A stretch of DNA of 64,000 nucleotides from Poriferisodalis sp963663635 (lineage in GTDB: Bacteria > Actinomycetota > Acidimicrobiia > Acidimicrobiales > Poriferisodalaceae): the NCBI GenBank assembly GCA_963663635.2, contig CAXXMY010000011.1, positions 496,001-560,000 of the forward strand, written 5' to 3'. Under the pieces are notes generated by a model. That model was not told where the DNA came from. It saw only the letters and a program-made list of their open reading frames with translations, and made no database searches. Made by a program: the position numbers and the translations under genes. Below, one piece after another: positions 35,717-43,774 of this stretch. Within the stretch, counting starts at the first letter, position 1; the number at the start of each line of letters is the position of its first letter.

Positions 35717-36451
35717 ATGGCGACGGTCGGCCGTCCCCCGCTGCGTCTCGGCTTGCTGCGCTGTGACGATCCCGTGCCCGAGCTGCGGTCAATCTGCGGC
35801 ACCTATTCCGACATGTTCGCTGACGTGATCGCACGGGTCGACCCCAGCGTGCAGATGGACACCTTCAGCCTCCCAGACGGTGAATGGCCGAGCGATCTCG
35901 ATGCCTATGACGGCTGGATGACCACCGGAACACGGGCGTCGGTCTACGACGATGTTCCCTGGATCGCCCAGTTCGCAGATTTCGTGCAGCAACTGCACGC
36001 TGAGTGTCGCAAGATGTTCGGTGTCTGCTTCGGGCACCAGATGATCGCCCACGCACTCGGCGGCGCAGTGCAGCGGGCGCCGCATGGTTGGACGGTCGGC
36101 GCGAACGTCTGGAAACTCCATGAGCACCGCGAGTGGATGGAACCGCCGGCCGACGAGATCCGCCTCATCCACAGTCATCAAGACCAGGTGATGTCGTTGC
36201 CCCCCGACGGTGTCGTGCTGGCCGGGGCAGATCGCTGCCCGATCGCGATGCTCGCTGTCGGAGACCATCTCGTCGGCATCCAAGGGCACCCTGAATTCCA
36301 GCCCGACTTCGTCGCCCCGCTCTATGAGAGCCGCACCGAGTTGCTGGGCCCAGACACCGTCGCCGAGGCCAAGGCCAGCCTGACGATTCCCTGCAACCAA
36401 GAGCTCGTCGCCACCTGGATGCTGCGGTTCTTCGCTGTCACTCCGCAATGA
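35717..36451 (+). CDS. Class I glutamine amidotransferase-like protein
   Basis: The 244-residue protein has the GATase1 triad: Cys104 in FGVCFGHQ, His191 and Glu193 in GIQGHPEFQPDF. The oxyanion region is GWMTTGTRASVYDD, in place of the usual GSP loop. It resembles the YfeJ/GMP-synthase-like stand-alone amidotransferases that act as gamma-glutamyl hydrolases or transferases. No synthase domain partner is adjacent. It starts seven bases after the SsuD-like gene and is likely in one operon with it; it converges with the Panacea-domain gene. Confidence 0.87.
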   Translation: MATVGRPPLRLGLLRCDDPVPELRSICGTYSDMFADVIARVDPSVQMDTFSLPDGEWPSDLDAYDGWMTTGTRASVYDDVPWIAQFADFVQQLHAECRKMFGVCFGHQMIAHALGGAVQRAPHGWTVGANVWKLHEHREWMEPPADEIRLIHSHQDQVMSLPPDGVVLAGADRCPIAMLAVGDHLVGIQGHPEFQPDFVAPLYESRTELLGPDTVAEAKASLTIPCNQELVATWMLRFFAVTPQ

Positions 36452-36460
36452 GTCCTGCCG

Positions 36461-36898
36461 CTACCGCCATTGCCACGCCACGCCACGCGCACGATCTTCG
36501 TCGGTGTCGAACAGCTGCTCGGCATCCCGCAAGGGGGACAGCGTGTGCCTGAGGTTCTTTGCCTTGGTGTCGCGCTGAGGCAGTTCGGCGGCGCCACTAT
36601 CCGTCAAGGCGACGCATGCGGCCGCTAGGCGCGCAGGCGAAGGCCCCTCTGGGAGCTTCTGATACATGACGCTAGTGACCGAGCGGTGGCGTTCGCGGAA
36701 GCTCTCGAAGTCAGCCCACCAGAGGGTGCTCTCTAGTTTCACAGCGTCGCAACCATCAGAGTGGTGTTCGAGGCGCCGAACTACGTAGAGGATCGCCTCC
36801 TGCAATCGTTCATCGCCTGGCGGCGTTTCCATGCCATAACGAGAGATGTTGATCAGCTGTACTGCGGGCACGCCCGCCCTCCTTGCGTCTGTTGCCAT
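36461..36898 (-). CDS. Panacea (DUF4065, SocA-like) domain protein
   Basis: The 145-residue protein contains QEAILYVVRRLEHHSDGCDAVKLE, LWWADFESFRERHRSVTSVMYQKLPEGP and SPARLAAAC, which fits the Panacea/DUF4065 fold (helix, Kxx-L-xx-D, then Y-x-K-x-x-x-G-P-x-P). Panacea domains occur as antitoxins or toxin-proteolysis adaptors such as SocA. No toxin gene is adjacent: the neighbours are leuD and an amidotransferase. Codon use is less GC-biased than in neighbours, suggesting acquisition. The start is uncertain because no clear Shine-Dalgarno stands before 36898. Confidence 0.65.
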   Translation of the reverse strand: MATDARRAGVPAVQLINISRYGMETPPGDERLQEAILYVVRRLEHHSDGCDAVKLESTLWWADFESFRERHRSVTSVMYQKLPEGPSPARLAAACVALTDSGAAELPQRDTKAKNLRHTLSPLRDAEQLFDTDEDRARGVAWQWR

Positions 36899-36959
36899 GT
36901 CGTTGTTGGGCTTGAAGCGGCTGCGTGCCGAACTGCAGCCAGCCTGAACTGTGACGCCG

Positions 36960-37550
36960 CTAGGTCGTTGGCATCCAGGCGGGGCGGTCGGTCTCGTAGC
37001 CGTCGATGGCGTCTGTGCTGCGCATCGTGATGCCGATGTCGTCGAGACCCTCGAGGAAGCGCTCCCGGGTGGCGTCGTCCATCGGGAACGGCTCCTCGAT
37101 GCTCACGGCGGGAACACTCAGCATCAAGCGTTCGACATCGACGGTCACAGACAGGTCGGGATTGTCGGCCAAGGCCGAGCGCAGTCTCGCGGCCGTCTCC
37201 TCGGATACCTGGACAGGAACCAGGCCGTTCTTCGTGGAGTTGTTGCGGAAGATGTCGCCGAATCGCGGTGACACCACCGCCACGAATCCGTAGTCCATGA
37301 GCGCCCACACTGCGTGCTCGCGCGACGAGCCCGTGCCGAAGTTGGAACCCGCCACGAGGATCGACGCGCCGGCATAGCGCTCGTCGTTGAGCACGAAGTC
37401 GCGCTCGTCTCGCCACTCGCTGAACAGCCCCTTGCCGAAGCCGGTGCGCTCGACGCGTTTCAGCCAATCGCTAGGAATGATCTGGTCGGTGTCCACGTCC
37501 GAGCGATCGAGCGGGACTGCCCGGCCTTCGTGCACGCGTACTGGCTCCAT
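36960..37550 (-). CDS. leuD: 3-isopropylmalate dehydratase small subunit
   Basis: With LeuC it isomerises 2- to 3-isopropylmalate; the same pair acts on citramalate in the citramalate route. The 196-residue product has LDRSDVDTDQIIPSDWL, AGSNFGTGSSREHAVWAL (substrate-binding Ser/Arg loop) and RFGDIFRNNSTKNGLVPV. ATG at 37550 was chosen for the conserved N terminus and the upstream GAAGG. It follows leuC on the same strand by 52 bases. Confidence 0.95.
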   Translation of the reverse strand: MEPVRVHEGRAVPLDRSDVDTDQIIPSDWLKRVERTGFGKGLFSEWRDERDFVLNDERYAGASILVAGSNFGTGSSREHAVWALMDYGFVAVVSPRFGDIFRNNSTKNGLVPVQVSEETAARLRSALADNPDLSVTVDVERLMLSVPAVSIEEPFPMDDATRERFLEGLDDIGITMRSTDAIDGYETDRPAWMPTT

Positions 37551-37602
37551 GACTTTGCCTTCTTCGGTGTGGGTGCGGCGGTAACGGCTGATGCAGTGGT
37601 GC

Positions 37603-39039
37603 TCAGTCGAGATCTTCGGGTGTGGCGAATGAACCGGCAATCGCGGTGGCCGCGGCGACTTCGGGCGAGCACAAGTGCGTCCGTCCGCCTCGCCCTTGGC
37701 GCCCCTCGAAATTTCTGTTTGACGTCGATGCAGATCGTTCGCCGGGCGACAGCTTGTCGGGGTTCATCGCCAGGCACATCGAGCAGCCCGGCTCCCGCCA
37801 GTCGAAGCCGGCTTCGGTGAACACCGCGTCCAGACCCTCGGATTCGGCCTGGGCCTTCACAGCGAATGAGCCGGGAACGACCAGCGTCCGCACACCGTCG
37901 GCCACCTTGCGCCCGCGGGCAACTGCTGCCGCCGCTCGCAGGTCCTCGATCCGCGAGTTCGTGCAGCTCCCGATGAACACAGTGTCCACTTTCACGTCGG
38001 TCAGCCGCATTCCTGCCTCGAGACCCATGTAGTCAAGGGCTCGCTGCGCAGTCGCGGCGGCGACGGGGTCGTCGAAGTCGCTCGGTCCGGGCACCGTCGC
38101 ATCGATGGGAATGACGTGAGCGGGGTTCGTGCCCCAGGTGACGTGGGGTCGAAGCTCGGACGCATTGATCACCACCGACTTGTCGAATGTCGCACCCTCG
38201 TCGGTGGCCAGCGAGTGCCAGTCCGAGACGGCGGCGTCCCAATCGGGGCCCGAAGGCGCACCGGGTCGGCCCCGCAGGTATTCGAAGGTGGTGTCGTCGG
38301 GGGCGATCAAGCCGGCCTTGGCACCGGCTTCGATGGACATGTTGCACACCGTCATCCGGCCTTCCATCGAGAGCGCCCGGATGGCCTCGCCGCGGTATTC
38401 GATGATGTGCCCGATTCCGCCGCCGGTGCCGATCTGTCCGATGATGGCGAGCACAATGTCCTTGCCGGTCACACCGGCTGGCGTGGCACCCTCGACCTGT
38501 ACTTCCATGGTGGCGGGACGCGTCTGGGGCAGCGTCTGGCTGGCCAGCACATGCTCGACCTCGGATGTGCCGATGCCGAAGGCCAACGCGCCGAAGGCCC
38601 CGTGCGTCGAGGTGTGGCTGTCCCCGCATACCACGGTCATGCCCGGCAGCGTCAGGCCGCGTTCAGGCCCGATGACATGGACGATGCCCTGGCCGGGGTC
38701 GCCCATCGGGTACAGCGTGATGCCGAATTCGCCGCAGTTGGTCCGCAGCACCTCCACCTGCTTGGCAGAGATGGGATCGGCGATCGGCAGGTGGAGATCT
38801 GCGGTCGGGACGTTGTGGTCCTCGGTCGCCACGGTGAGGTCGGGGCGCCGCACGGTGCGCCCGGACACGCGCAGGCCGTCGAACGCTTGCGGCGAGGTCA
38901 CCTCGTGCACAAGGTGAAGGTCGATATAGAGCAGGTCGGGCAGTCCGTCGCCCGAGCGCACGATATGGCGGTCCCAGACCTTCTGGCTGAGCGTGCGCGG
39001 CCCGACCGCTGGGCCCTGCGGCGTACTGGTGTCTGTCAC
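37603..39039 (-). CDS. leuC: 3-isopropylmalate dehydratase large subunit
   Basis: The 478-residue aconitase-family subunit has KVWDRHIV near the N terminus, VCGDSHTSTHGAFGALAFGIGTSEVEHV, and the [4Fe-4S] cysteines in FIGSCTNSRIEDL and EPGCSMCLAMN. The end RNFEGRQGRGGRTHLCSPEVAAA is family-typical. GTG at 39039 gives standard length; the frame is open further upstream without homology. It forms a unit with leuD downstream. Confidence 0.95.
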   Translation of the reverse strand: MTDTSTPQGPAVGPRTLSQKVWDRHIVRSGDGLPDLLYIDLHLVHEVTSPQAFDGLRVSGRTVRRPDLTVATEDHNVPTADLHLPIADPISAKQVEVLRTNCGEFGITLYPMGDPGQGIVHVIGPERGLTLPGMTVVCGDSHTSTHGAFGALAFGIGTSEVEHVLASQTLPQTRPATMEVQVEGATPAGVTGKDIVLAIIGQIGTGGGIGHIIEYRGEAIRALSMEGRMTVCNMSIEAGAKAGLIAPDDTTFEYLRGRPGAPSGPDWDAAVSDWHSLATDEGATFDKSVVINASELRPHVTWGTNPAHVIPIDATVPGPSDFDDPVAAATAQRALDYMGLEAGMRLTDVKVDTVFIGSCTNSRIEDLRAAAAVARGRKVADGVRTLVVPGSFAVKAQAESEGLDAVFTEAGFDWREPGCSMCLAMNPDKLSPGERSASTSNRNFEGRQGRGGRTHLCSPEVAAATAIAGSFATPEDLD

Positions 39040-39080
39040 CCCATCACTATGGACCCTGCACATGCCCTCTGCCAACGGCA

Positions 39081-39108
39081 ACGTCGGCCGCGTTGACACG
39101 GCCGACGT
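39081..39108 (-). terminator. Strong hairpin between greA and leuC
   Basis: ACGTCGGCCG (39081-39090) and CGGCCGACGT (39099-39108) form a perfect ten-pair stem with an eight-base loop, nested inside a weaker outer pairing of GGCAACG with CGTTGCC. There is no T-run on either strand. It may end greA transcripts or shape the leuC leader. Confidence 0.4.
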
Positions 39109-39134
39109 CGACGTTGCCCAGATTCAGGCTGCGA

Positions 39135-39602
39135 TCAGGACTCGATGGTGACGACTTCGATGCTGAGGGTGTTTCCGTTGGCTTCGTAGCTGACGGTTTG
39201 ACCGGCTTGCGCGCCTTCGAGCGCCTGACCCATCGGCGAGCCGGGCGAGACGACGTCCAGGCCGGGCCGGCGCTCCTCGATGGAACCGAACAGGTACTGC
39301 TCAACGACGTCGTCGCCCTCGAAGCGGATCGACACCACGTTGCCGGGAGCGACCACTCCGTTGAGGGGCACCTCGATGATCTCGCAGTTCTCCAGGATCG
39401 AGGTGAGGTGCATGATGCGGCCCGCCATCTTTCCCTGTTCTTCCTTGGCGGCGTGGTAGTCGCCGTTCTCCGACAGGTCGCCCAGCAGCCGAGCGGTTTC
39501 GATCTGTGCAGCAATGTCGATGCGGCCTCGACCGGTCAAATCGGTGAGCTCGGCGCTGAGGCGATCATGGGCCTCGCGTGAGATGCGATGGGTCTGCGAC
39601 AC
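39135..39602 (-). CDS. greA: Transcription elongation factor GreA
   Basis: GreA rescues backtracked RNA polymerase by inducing transcript cleavage. The product has the N-terminal coiled coil with GDLSENGDYHAAKEEQGKM (acidic tip Asp/Glu) and the C-terminal FKBP-like domain (SPMGQALEGAQAGQTVSY). GTG at 39602 gives SQTHRISREAHDRL at the N terminus and 155 residues, the family norm; a GTG at 39641 would add 13 residues. It is divergent from leuB by about 113 bases. Confidence 0.93.
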   Translation of the reverse strand: MSQTHRISREAHDRLSAELTDLTGRGRIDIAAQIETARLLGDLSENGDYHAAKEEQGKMAGRIMHLTSILENCEIIEVPLNGVVAPGNVVSIRFEGDDVVEQYLFGSIEERRPGLDVVSPGSPMGQALEGAQAGQTVSYEANGNTLSIEVVTIES

Positions 39603-39715
39603 CTGCGCGAGGTTACCGAGGGCTTCTCGGGGCACACTCACTCGACAGAAATGGCCCGCAGCGGGCCTCGGCAGGCGTCGAAGAATCGGCGATGTCCGGG
39701 AAAGGGAATGAGACA

Positions 39716-40714
39716 GTGACCCATCGCATTGCAGTCATCGGGGGCGACGGCATTGGGCCTGAGGTCATTTCCGTTGCGCTGGATGTCATCACTGCCGCCG
39801 GCGCCGATATCTCGACGACCGACTTCGATCTGGGCGGTCAGCGCTACCTCCGTGACGGCACGGTGCTTGACGACGAGACGCTCGACGAGCTGCGCGCTTA
39901 TGACGCGATCCTGCTGGGCGCAGTCGGCACGCCTGACGTACCACCCGGCATCATCGAGCGCGGCTTGCTGCTCAAAGCCCGCTTTTCGCTGGATCTCTAT
40001 GTGAACCTTCGCCCGTTCACCTTGCCCGACGGCCACAGCTTCACTGTCATTCGCGAGAACACTGAGGGTGCCTACGCGGGCGAAGGCGGATTCCTGCGCA
40101 AGGGCACGCCGCACGAGATCGCGACGCAGGGCTCGGTCAACACTCGCATGGGCGCAGAACGCGTCATCCGCTACGGATTCGAGTTGGCGCGCCAGCGCGA
40201 GCGGCGTCACCTCACGCTGGTTCACAAGACCAACGTGCTGACGTTCTCGGGCGACTTGTGGGAGCGCACGTTCAACGAAGTTGCCGCCGAGTATCCAGAT
40301 GTCGATACCGCGTACAACCACGTCGATGCGGCATGCATCCACTTCGTGCAAGATCCGCATCGTTACGAAGTGGTCGTCACCGACAACCTGTTCGGCGACA
40401 TTCTCACCGACTTGGGCGGCGCGATCTCAGGCGGCATCGGATTGGCGGCTTCGGCCAATCTCAACCCGGACCGCACGTCGCCGTCGCTGTTTGAGCCTGT
40501 CCACGGCTCGGCTCCTGACATCGCCGGCCAAGGTTTGGCGAACCCCACTGCAGCTGTGCTCTCGGCCGTGCTCATGCTCGAGTTCCTGGGCGAGGCCGAG
40601 TGTGCTGCACGAGTTCGAGCTGCCTGTGAGGCCGCCATCTCCAACGACGAGGTGCCCGATATCGGCACCGATGAGATCGCAAAGGCCATCCACGCCGGCC
40701 TGACGGACGGGTGA
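39716..40714 (+). CDS. leuB: 3-isopropylmalate dehydrogenase
   Basis: NAD-dependent oxidative decarboxylase of the beta-decarboxylating dehydrogenase family. The 332-residue product begins THRIAVIGGDGIGPEV, has the substrate arginines around VNLRPFTLPD and the VIRENTEGAYAGEGG loop, the HKTNVL lysine, the metal-binding DNLFGDILTDLG and the NAD-binding EPVHGSAPDIAGQGLANP. GTG at 39716 follows AAAGGGA; an ATG at 39692 is an alternative. Its stop overlaps the GTG of cimA, linking isopropylmalate/methylmalate oxidation with citramalate synthesis. Confidence 0.95.
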   Translation: MTHRIAVIGGDGIGPEVISVALDVITAAGADISTTDFDLGGQRYLRDGTVLDDETLDELRAYDAILLGAVGTPDVPPGIIERGLLLKARFSLDLYVNLRPFTLPDGHSFTVIRENTEGAYAGEGGFLRKGTPHEIATQGSVNTRMGAERVIRYGFELARQRERRHLTLVHKTNVLTFSGDLWERTFNEVAAEYPDVDTAYNHVDAACIHFVQDPHRYEVVVTDNLFGDILTDLGGAISGGIGLAASANLNPDRTSPSLFEPVHGSAPDIAGQGLANPTAAVLSAVLMLEFLGEAECAARVRAACEAAISNDEVPDIGTDEIAKAIHAGLTDG

Positions 40715-42366
40715 GCGCGATGGCTGCGCACGAAAACTCTTCCGAGCCCGGTGAAGCACCGCCTCTCGACCGCGAAGGCGTGCGGGATCCGGCGTGGCCC
40801 GAACGGGTGGAGATCTTCGACACGACGCTGCGCGACGGGGTGCAGTTCGAGGGCATCTCCGTTTCGCCCGACGACAAGCTGAAGGTCGCCCGCCAGCTGG
40901 ACTCGATGGGAATTCACTGGATCGAGGGCGGCTGGCCCGGATCGAACCCCAAGGACGAGGCATTCTTTGCGCGCGCGGCCACCGAACTCGAGCTCCAGCA
41001 CGCCACGCTGGTGGCGTTCGGTTCGACGCGTCGGCCTCGCGGCCGTGTCGATGACGACCAGACCCTCAGCTCGCTGCTTGCCGCCGGCACCTCCACGGTG
41101 TGCATCGTCGGCAAATCGTGGGACTACCACGTCACCGAAGCACTCCGGCAGCCGCTGTCGGAAGGCATTGCGATGGTGGGGGACTCCGTTGAGTTCCTCA
41201 AAGGCGCGGGACTGCGCGTCTTCTTCGACGCAGAGCACTTCTTCGACGGGTACAAGCGAAATCCCGAATTCGCCCTGCATGTGCTGGAAGCCGCGGCGGT
41301 CAACGGGGCCGACTGCTTGGTGCTGTGCGACACCAACGGCGGCTCGCTGCCGCACGAGGTGGAAGCGATCGTCAGGAATGTGGTGCGGCACTTCGACGGT
41401 GTGCAAATCGGCATGCACACCCAGAACGACACGGGCTGCGCAGTCGCCAACGCGGTGGCCGGCGTCGTTGCGGGAGCGACGCATGTTCAGGGCACCGTCA
41501 ACGGCTACGGCGAGCGAACGGGCAACTGCGACAACACGGTGCTGGTGCCCAACCTCACGCTCAAGATGGGCATCGAGACTGTGCCCCGGGATTGCTTGGC
41601 GCTGTTCACCTCGGTGGCGCACCACGTGGCCGAACTCATGAACATGCCGCCTCAGAATCAGCAGCCGTACGTCGGCACCTCGGCATTCGCACACAAAGCA
41701 GGCCTGCACGCCAGTGCCATCGCCCGACGTTCCGACAGCTATGAGCACGTGGACCCTGCGGCTGTCGGCAACAGCACGCGGTTCCTGCTTGGAGACCTGT
41801 CGGGTCGTGCGTCGGTCGAGCTGAAAGCGGCCGAGCTCGGCATCGAGATTGATCGCGCCGACATGGCCGGGGTGGTCGATGAGCTCAAGCGGCTCGAGCA
41901 CGCCGGCTACCACTTCGAAGTCGCCGATGCGTCGCTGGAGATGCTGCTGCGACGTGCTGCGGGCCAGACGTTCGATTTCTTCACCGTCGAGTCATTCCGT
42001 GTTCTGGTCGAGCGGGGACGCGAAGCCGAGTTCGACACCGAGGCAACACTGCGGATCGTGGTCGCGGGTGAGCGCCGGGTCACGGTCGGCGAGGGCGACG
42101 GTCCGGTGAACGCCCTCGACAACGCCTTCCGGCGAGCGGTCTCCGACGTTTATCCCGAGCTCGCGAACGTGCGGCTCACTGACTACAAGGTGCGAGTGCT
42201 GGACGCGGATCGGGGCACCGAAGCCGTGACGCGGGTGCTCATCGATTCCACTGACGGCGAATCGACGTGGACCACCATCGGCGTCTCGGAGAACGTCATC
42301 GAGGCATCGTGGCTGGCACTGCGCGATTCGCTCATCTATGCCCTGGCGCGTAAGCGCCTGTCGTAG
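40711..42366 (+). CDS. cimA: Citramalate synthase
   Basis: Condenses acetyl-CoA and pyruvate to citramalate, a threonine-independent entry to isoleucine. The 551-residue protein has the TIM-barrel motif IFDTTLRDGVQFEGIS (about 35-50), HTQNDTGCAVANAVAG with catalytic/metal His, GTVNGYGERTGNCD, the AHKAGLHASAI subdomain, and a C-terminal LeuA dimer (regulatory) domain (DYKVRVLDADRGTEAVTRVLI). Length and GTVNGYGERTGN agree with the CimA group rather than LeuA. GTG at 40711 overlaps leuB; an ATG at 40720 is possible. The 3' end lies in a 26-bp tandem repeat. Confidence 0.93.
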   Translation: MSAMAAHENSSEPGEAPPLDREGVRDPAWPERVEIFDTTLRDGVQFEGISVSPDDKLKVARQLDSMGIHWIEGGWPGSNPKDEAFFARAATELELQHATLVAFGSTRRPRGRVDDDQTLSSLLAAGTSTVCIVGKSWDYHVTEALRQPLSEGIAMVGDSVEFLKGAGLRVFFDAEHFFDGYKRNPEFALHVLEAAAVNGADCLVLCDTNGGSLPHEVEAIVRNVVRHFDGVQIGMHTQNDTGCAVANAVAGVVAGATHVQGTVNGYGERTGNCDNTVLVPNLTLKMGIETVPRDCLALFTSVAHHVAELMNMPPQNQQPYVGTSAFAHKAGLHASAIARRSDSYEHVDPAAVGNSTRFLLGDLSGRASVELKAAELGIEIDRADMAGVVDELKRLEHAGYHFEVADASLEMLLRRAAGQTFDFFTVESFRVLVERGREAEFDTEATLRIVVAGERRVTVGEGDGPVNALDNAFRRAVSDVYPELANVRLTDYKVRVLDADRGTEAVTRVLIDSTDGESTWTTIGVSENVIEASWLALRDSLIYALARKRLS

Positions 42367-42439
42367 GCCCAGTGCGTAAGCGCCTGTTGTAGGCCCAGTG
42401 CGTAAGCGCCTGTCGTAGGCCCAGTGCGTAAGCGCCAGT
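42348..42439. repeat. 26-bp tandem repeat spanning the cimA stop codon
   Basis: Units at 42348-42373, 42374-42399 and 42400-42425 share GCGTAAGCGCCTGTCGTAGG plus CCCAGT (the middle one with a single C-to-T change), and a partial fourth begins at 42426. The cimA stop (TAG) lies in the first unit, so each copy re-encodes the last codons and stop in a new phase. GCCT and AGGC in each unit can pair, giving a row of small hairpins. It looks like a variable-number tandem repeat. Confidence 0.92.
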
Positions 42440-42481
42440 GACCGGCGCCCGAGTCGGCGGCGCTTCCTAGACTGCGCTGCG

Positions 42482-43012
42482 ATGGCTGCGCCACGCCACG
42501 TTCGTGTCGATCCGCTGGACGAAGTTCGCACCTACGTCTCTCCAGAGGTCACGCCGCGTCGTTGGGTCGCTGCGCGGCCGGGCGATCTTGATGCAGGGCA
42601 GCCGATCGGGGCACTTCGTGGGCACCCGGGACCGGATCAGGGCTACGCCTACGGACTCGTGCACCTGTTCGATGATCGCGTGCTGCTTGTCGAAGGCGAA
42701 GATCGGCGCGATGTCGATGCAGGCTGCGTTGCCGTCGCCCTCAAACGAGCGTCGATCTTCGGCCGAGCGCCTGTCGTGCACGATCTGGCAGCGGCGTACA
42801 CGGCCTTTGGCTACCTCGACGATCAACCGCCCGCAGAGCTGGTGACACGGCGCGAGGGCCTGTTCGAACGAGCCGCTGAAGCGCACCACTACAACGACGT
42901 GCGAAGGCTGGTCGCCTGCGTGCCGTCGGAGGTTCTCGCGCTCGCGCCGGCCGAGATCGCGCGGCGCTACCGGTCTGACCCGCTCTCGTTGACTCGTGTT
43001 CCAGATGCCTGA
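42482..43012 (+). CDS. Hypothetical protein (176 aa)
   Basis: A soluble, acidic product beginning MAAPRHVRVDPLDEVRTYV, with the segments HPGPDQGYAYGLVHLFDDRV and AEAHHYNDVRRLVACVPSEVL. No signal peptide or membrane segment is visible. I do not recognise a domain, but the codon bias is strong and the frame is clean. It lies downstream of the cimA repeat and upstream of another unassigned gene. Confidence 0.7.
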   Translation: MAAPRHVRVDPLDEVRTYVSPEVTPRRWVAARPGDLDAGQPIGALRGHPGPDQGYAYGLVHLFDDRVLLVEGEDRRDVDAGCVAVALKRASIFGRAPVVHDLAAAYTAFGYLDDQPPAELVTRREGLFERAAEAHHYNDVRRLVACVPSEVLALAPAEIARRYRSDPLSLTRVPDA

Positions 43013-43117
43013 GTTCCGAGTGCCCCCGCTTGGCGCCTCGAGGATCCGGCGTCCGGTGGCCACTCGCGAGTGCATGAAATCGGAAGCGGCGTTCTGGAAT
43101 TGCACGAGGAGACACCG

Positions 43118-43774
43118 ATGGTGATGAGCAGCACAACTCACAGCACCCAGACCGATCGGGAGCTCCTGCGCCTGCATCGCCGAGCCTGCACCGACTTCGC
43201 CGCGCGGATGCGGCTGCCGGCGTGGGAACACCTGGCCATGCCGCTGGCCCACCCCTTGGATGACCACACCGTCGCCGACCTGCTCGAACGCGTCGCCAAC
43301 AGCAACATGGCCGCCGCAGCTGAAATGAGCGGCCAGGCTGCTCCGCCGCCTGTCGAGCTGGAACGGCCCGCGGCCGGGCTCGGTTTGGGTCTCGGCAGCT
43401 CGTCGGCGAGGCGGCCCGACCCGACGCAGCCTGTCGTCGAGAGCATTCGGACGGTGCTCGCTGTTGCGGCGGGTCTCGATGCAGGAGCGGGCTTCAGCCC
43501 GCGGCTGCGTGAGCTGCAGTGGACACGAGTCGTCGAACTGACCGTTCTGGGCTACGACCTGCAGCAGGCGATCAGCGCTGGCACCGGACTTGACGAATTG
43601 CTGGTGGATCGAGTGCTCGCAGCGGCGCCAGTGGTGCGGACGTGGCCAGGCCTGGATCCGCTCGAAGTGGACCTGTCCACGCCGCCGCTGCAACGCTTGC
43701 TCGCCCTCGCGGGCCGGCCCGTCGGCCGTTGGGTCGATCCGTCAGATCCGAACTGCGGCACCGGCCAGTGCTGA
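43118..43774 (+). CDS. Hypothetical protein, possibly DinB/MDMPI-like helical bundle
   Basis: The 218-residue product begins MVMSSTTHSTQTDREL and has an N-terminal helical part (HRRACTDFAARMRLPAWEHLAMP, then DDHTVADLLERVANSN) resembling the start of maleylpyruvate-isomerase-like DinB bundles, but without a clear metal triad. The assignment is weak. GAGGAG lies seven bases before the ATG at 43118. Its stop overlaps the GTG of gltX, so the two are translationally coupled. Confidence 0.65.
   Translation: MVMSSTTHSTQTDRELLRLHRRACTDFAARMRLPAWEHLAMPLAHPLDDHTVADLLERVANSNMAAAAEMSGQAAPPPVELERPAAGLGLGLGSSSARRPDPTQPVVESIRTVLAVAAGLDAGAGFSPRLRELQWTRVVELTVLGYDLQQAISAGTGLDELLVDRVLAAAPVVRTWPGLDPLEVDLSTPPLQRLLALAGRPVGRWVDPSDPNCGTGQC

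Noticed and set aside
40363..41913. Antisense open frame of 516 codons opposite leuB/cimA
   Set aside because: Codon-bias shadow; cimA and leuB motifs are intact on the plus strand.
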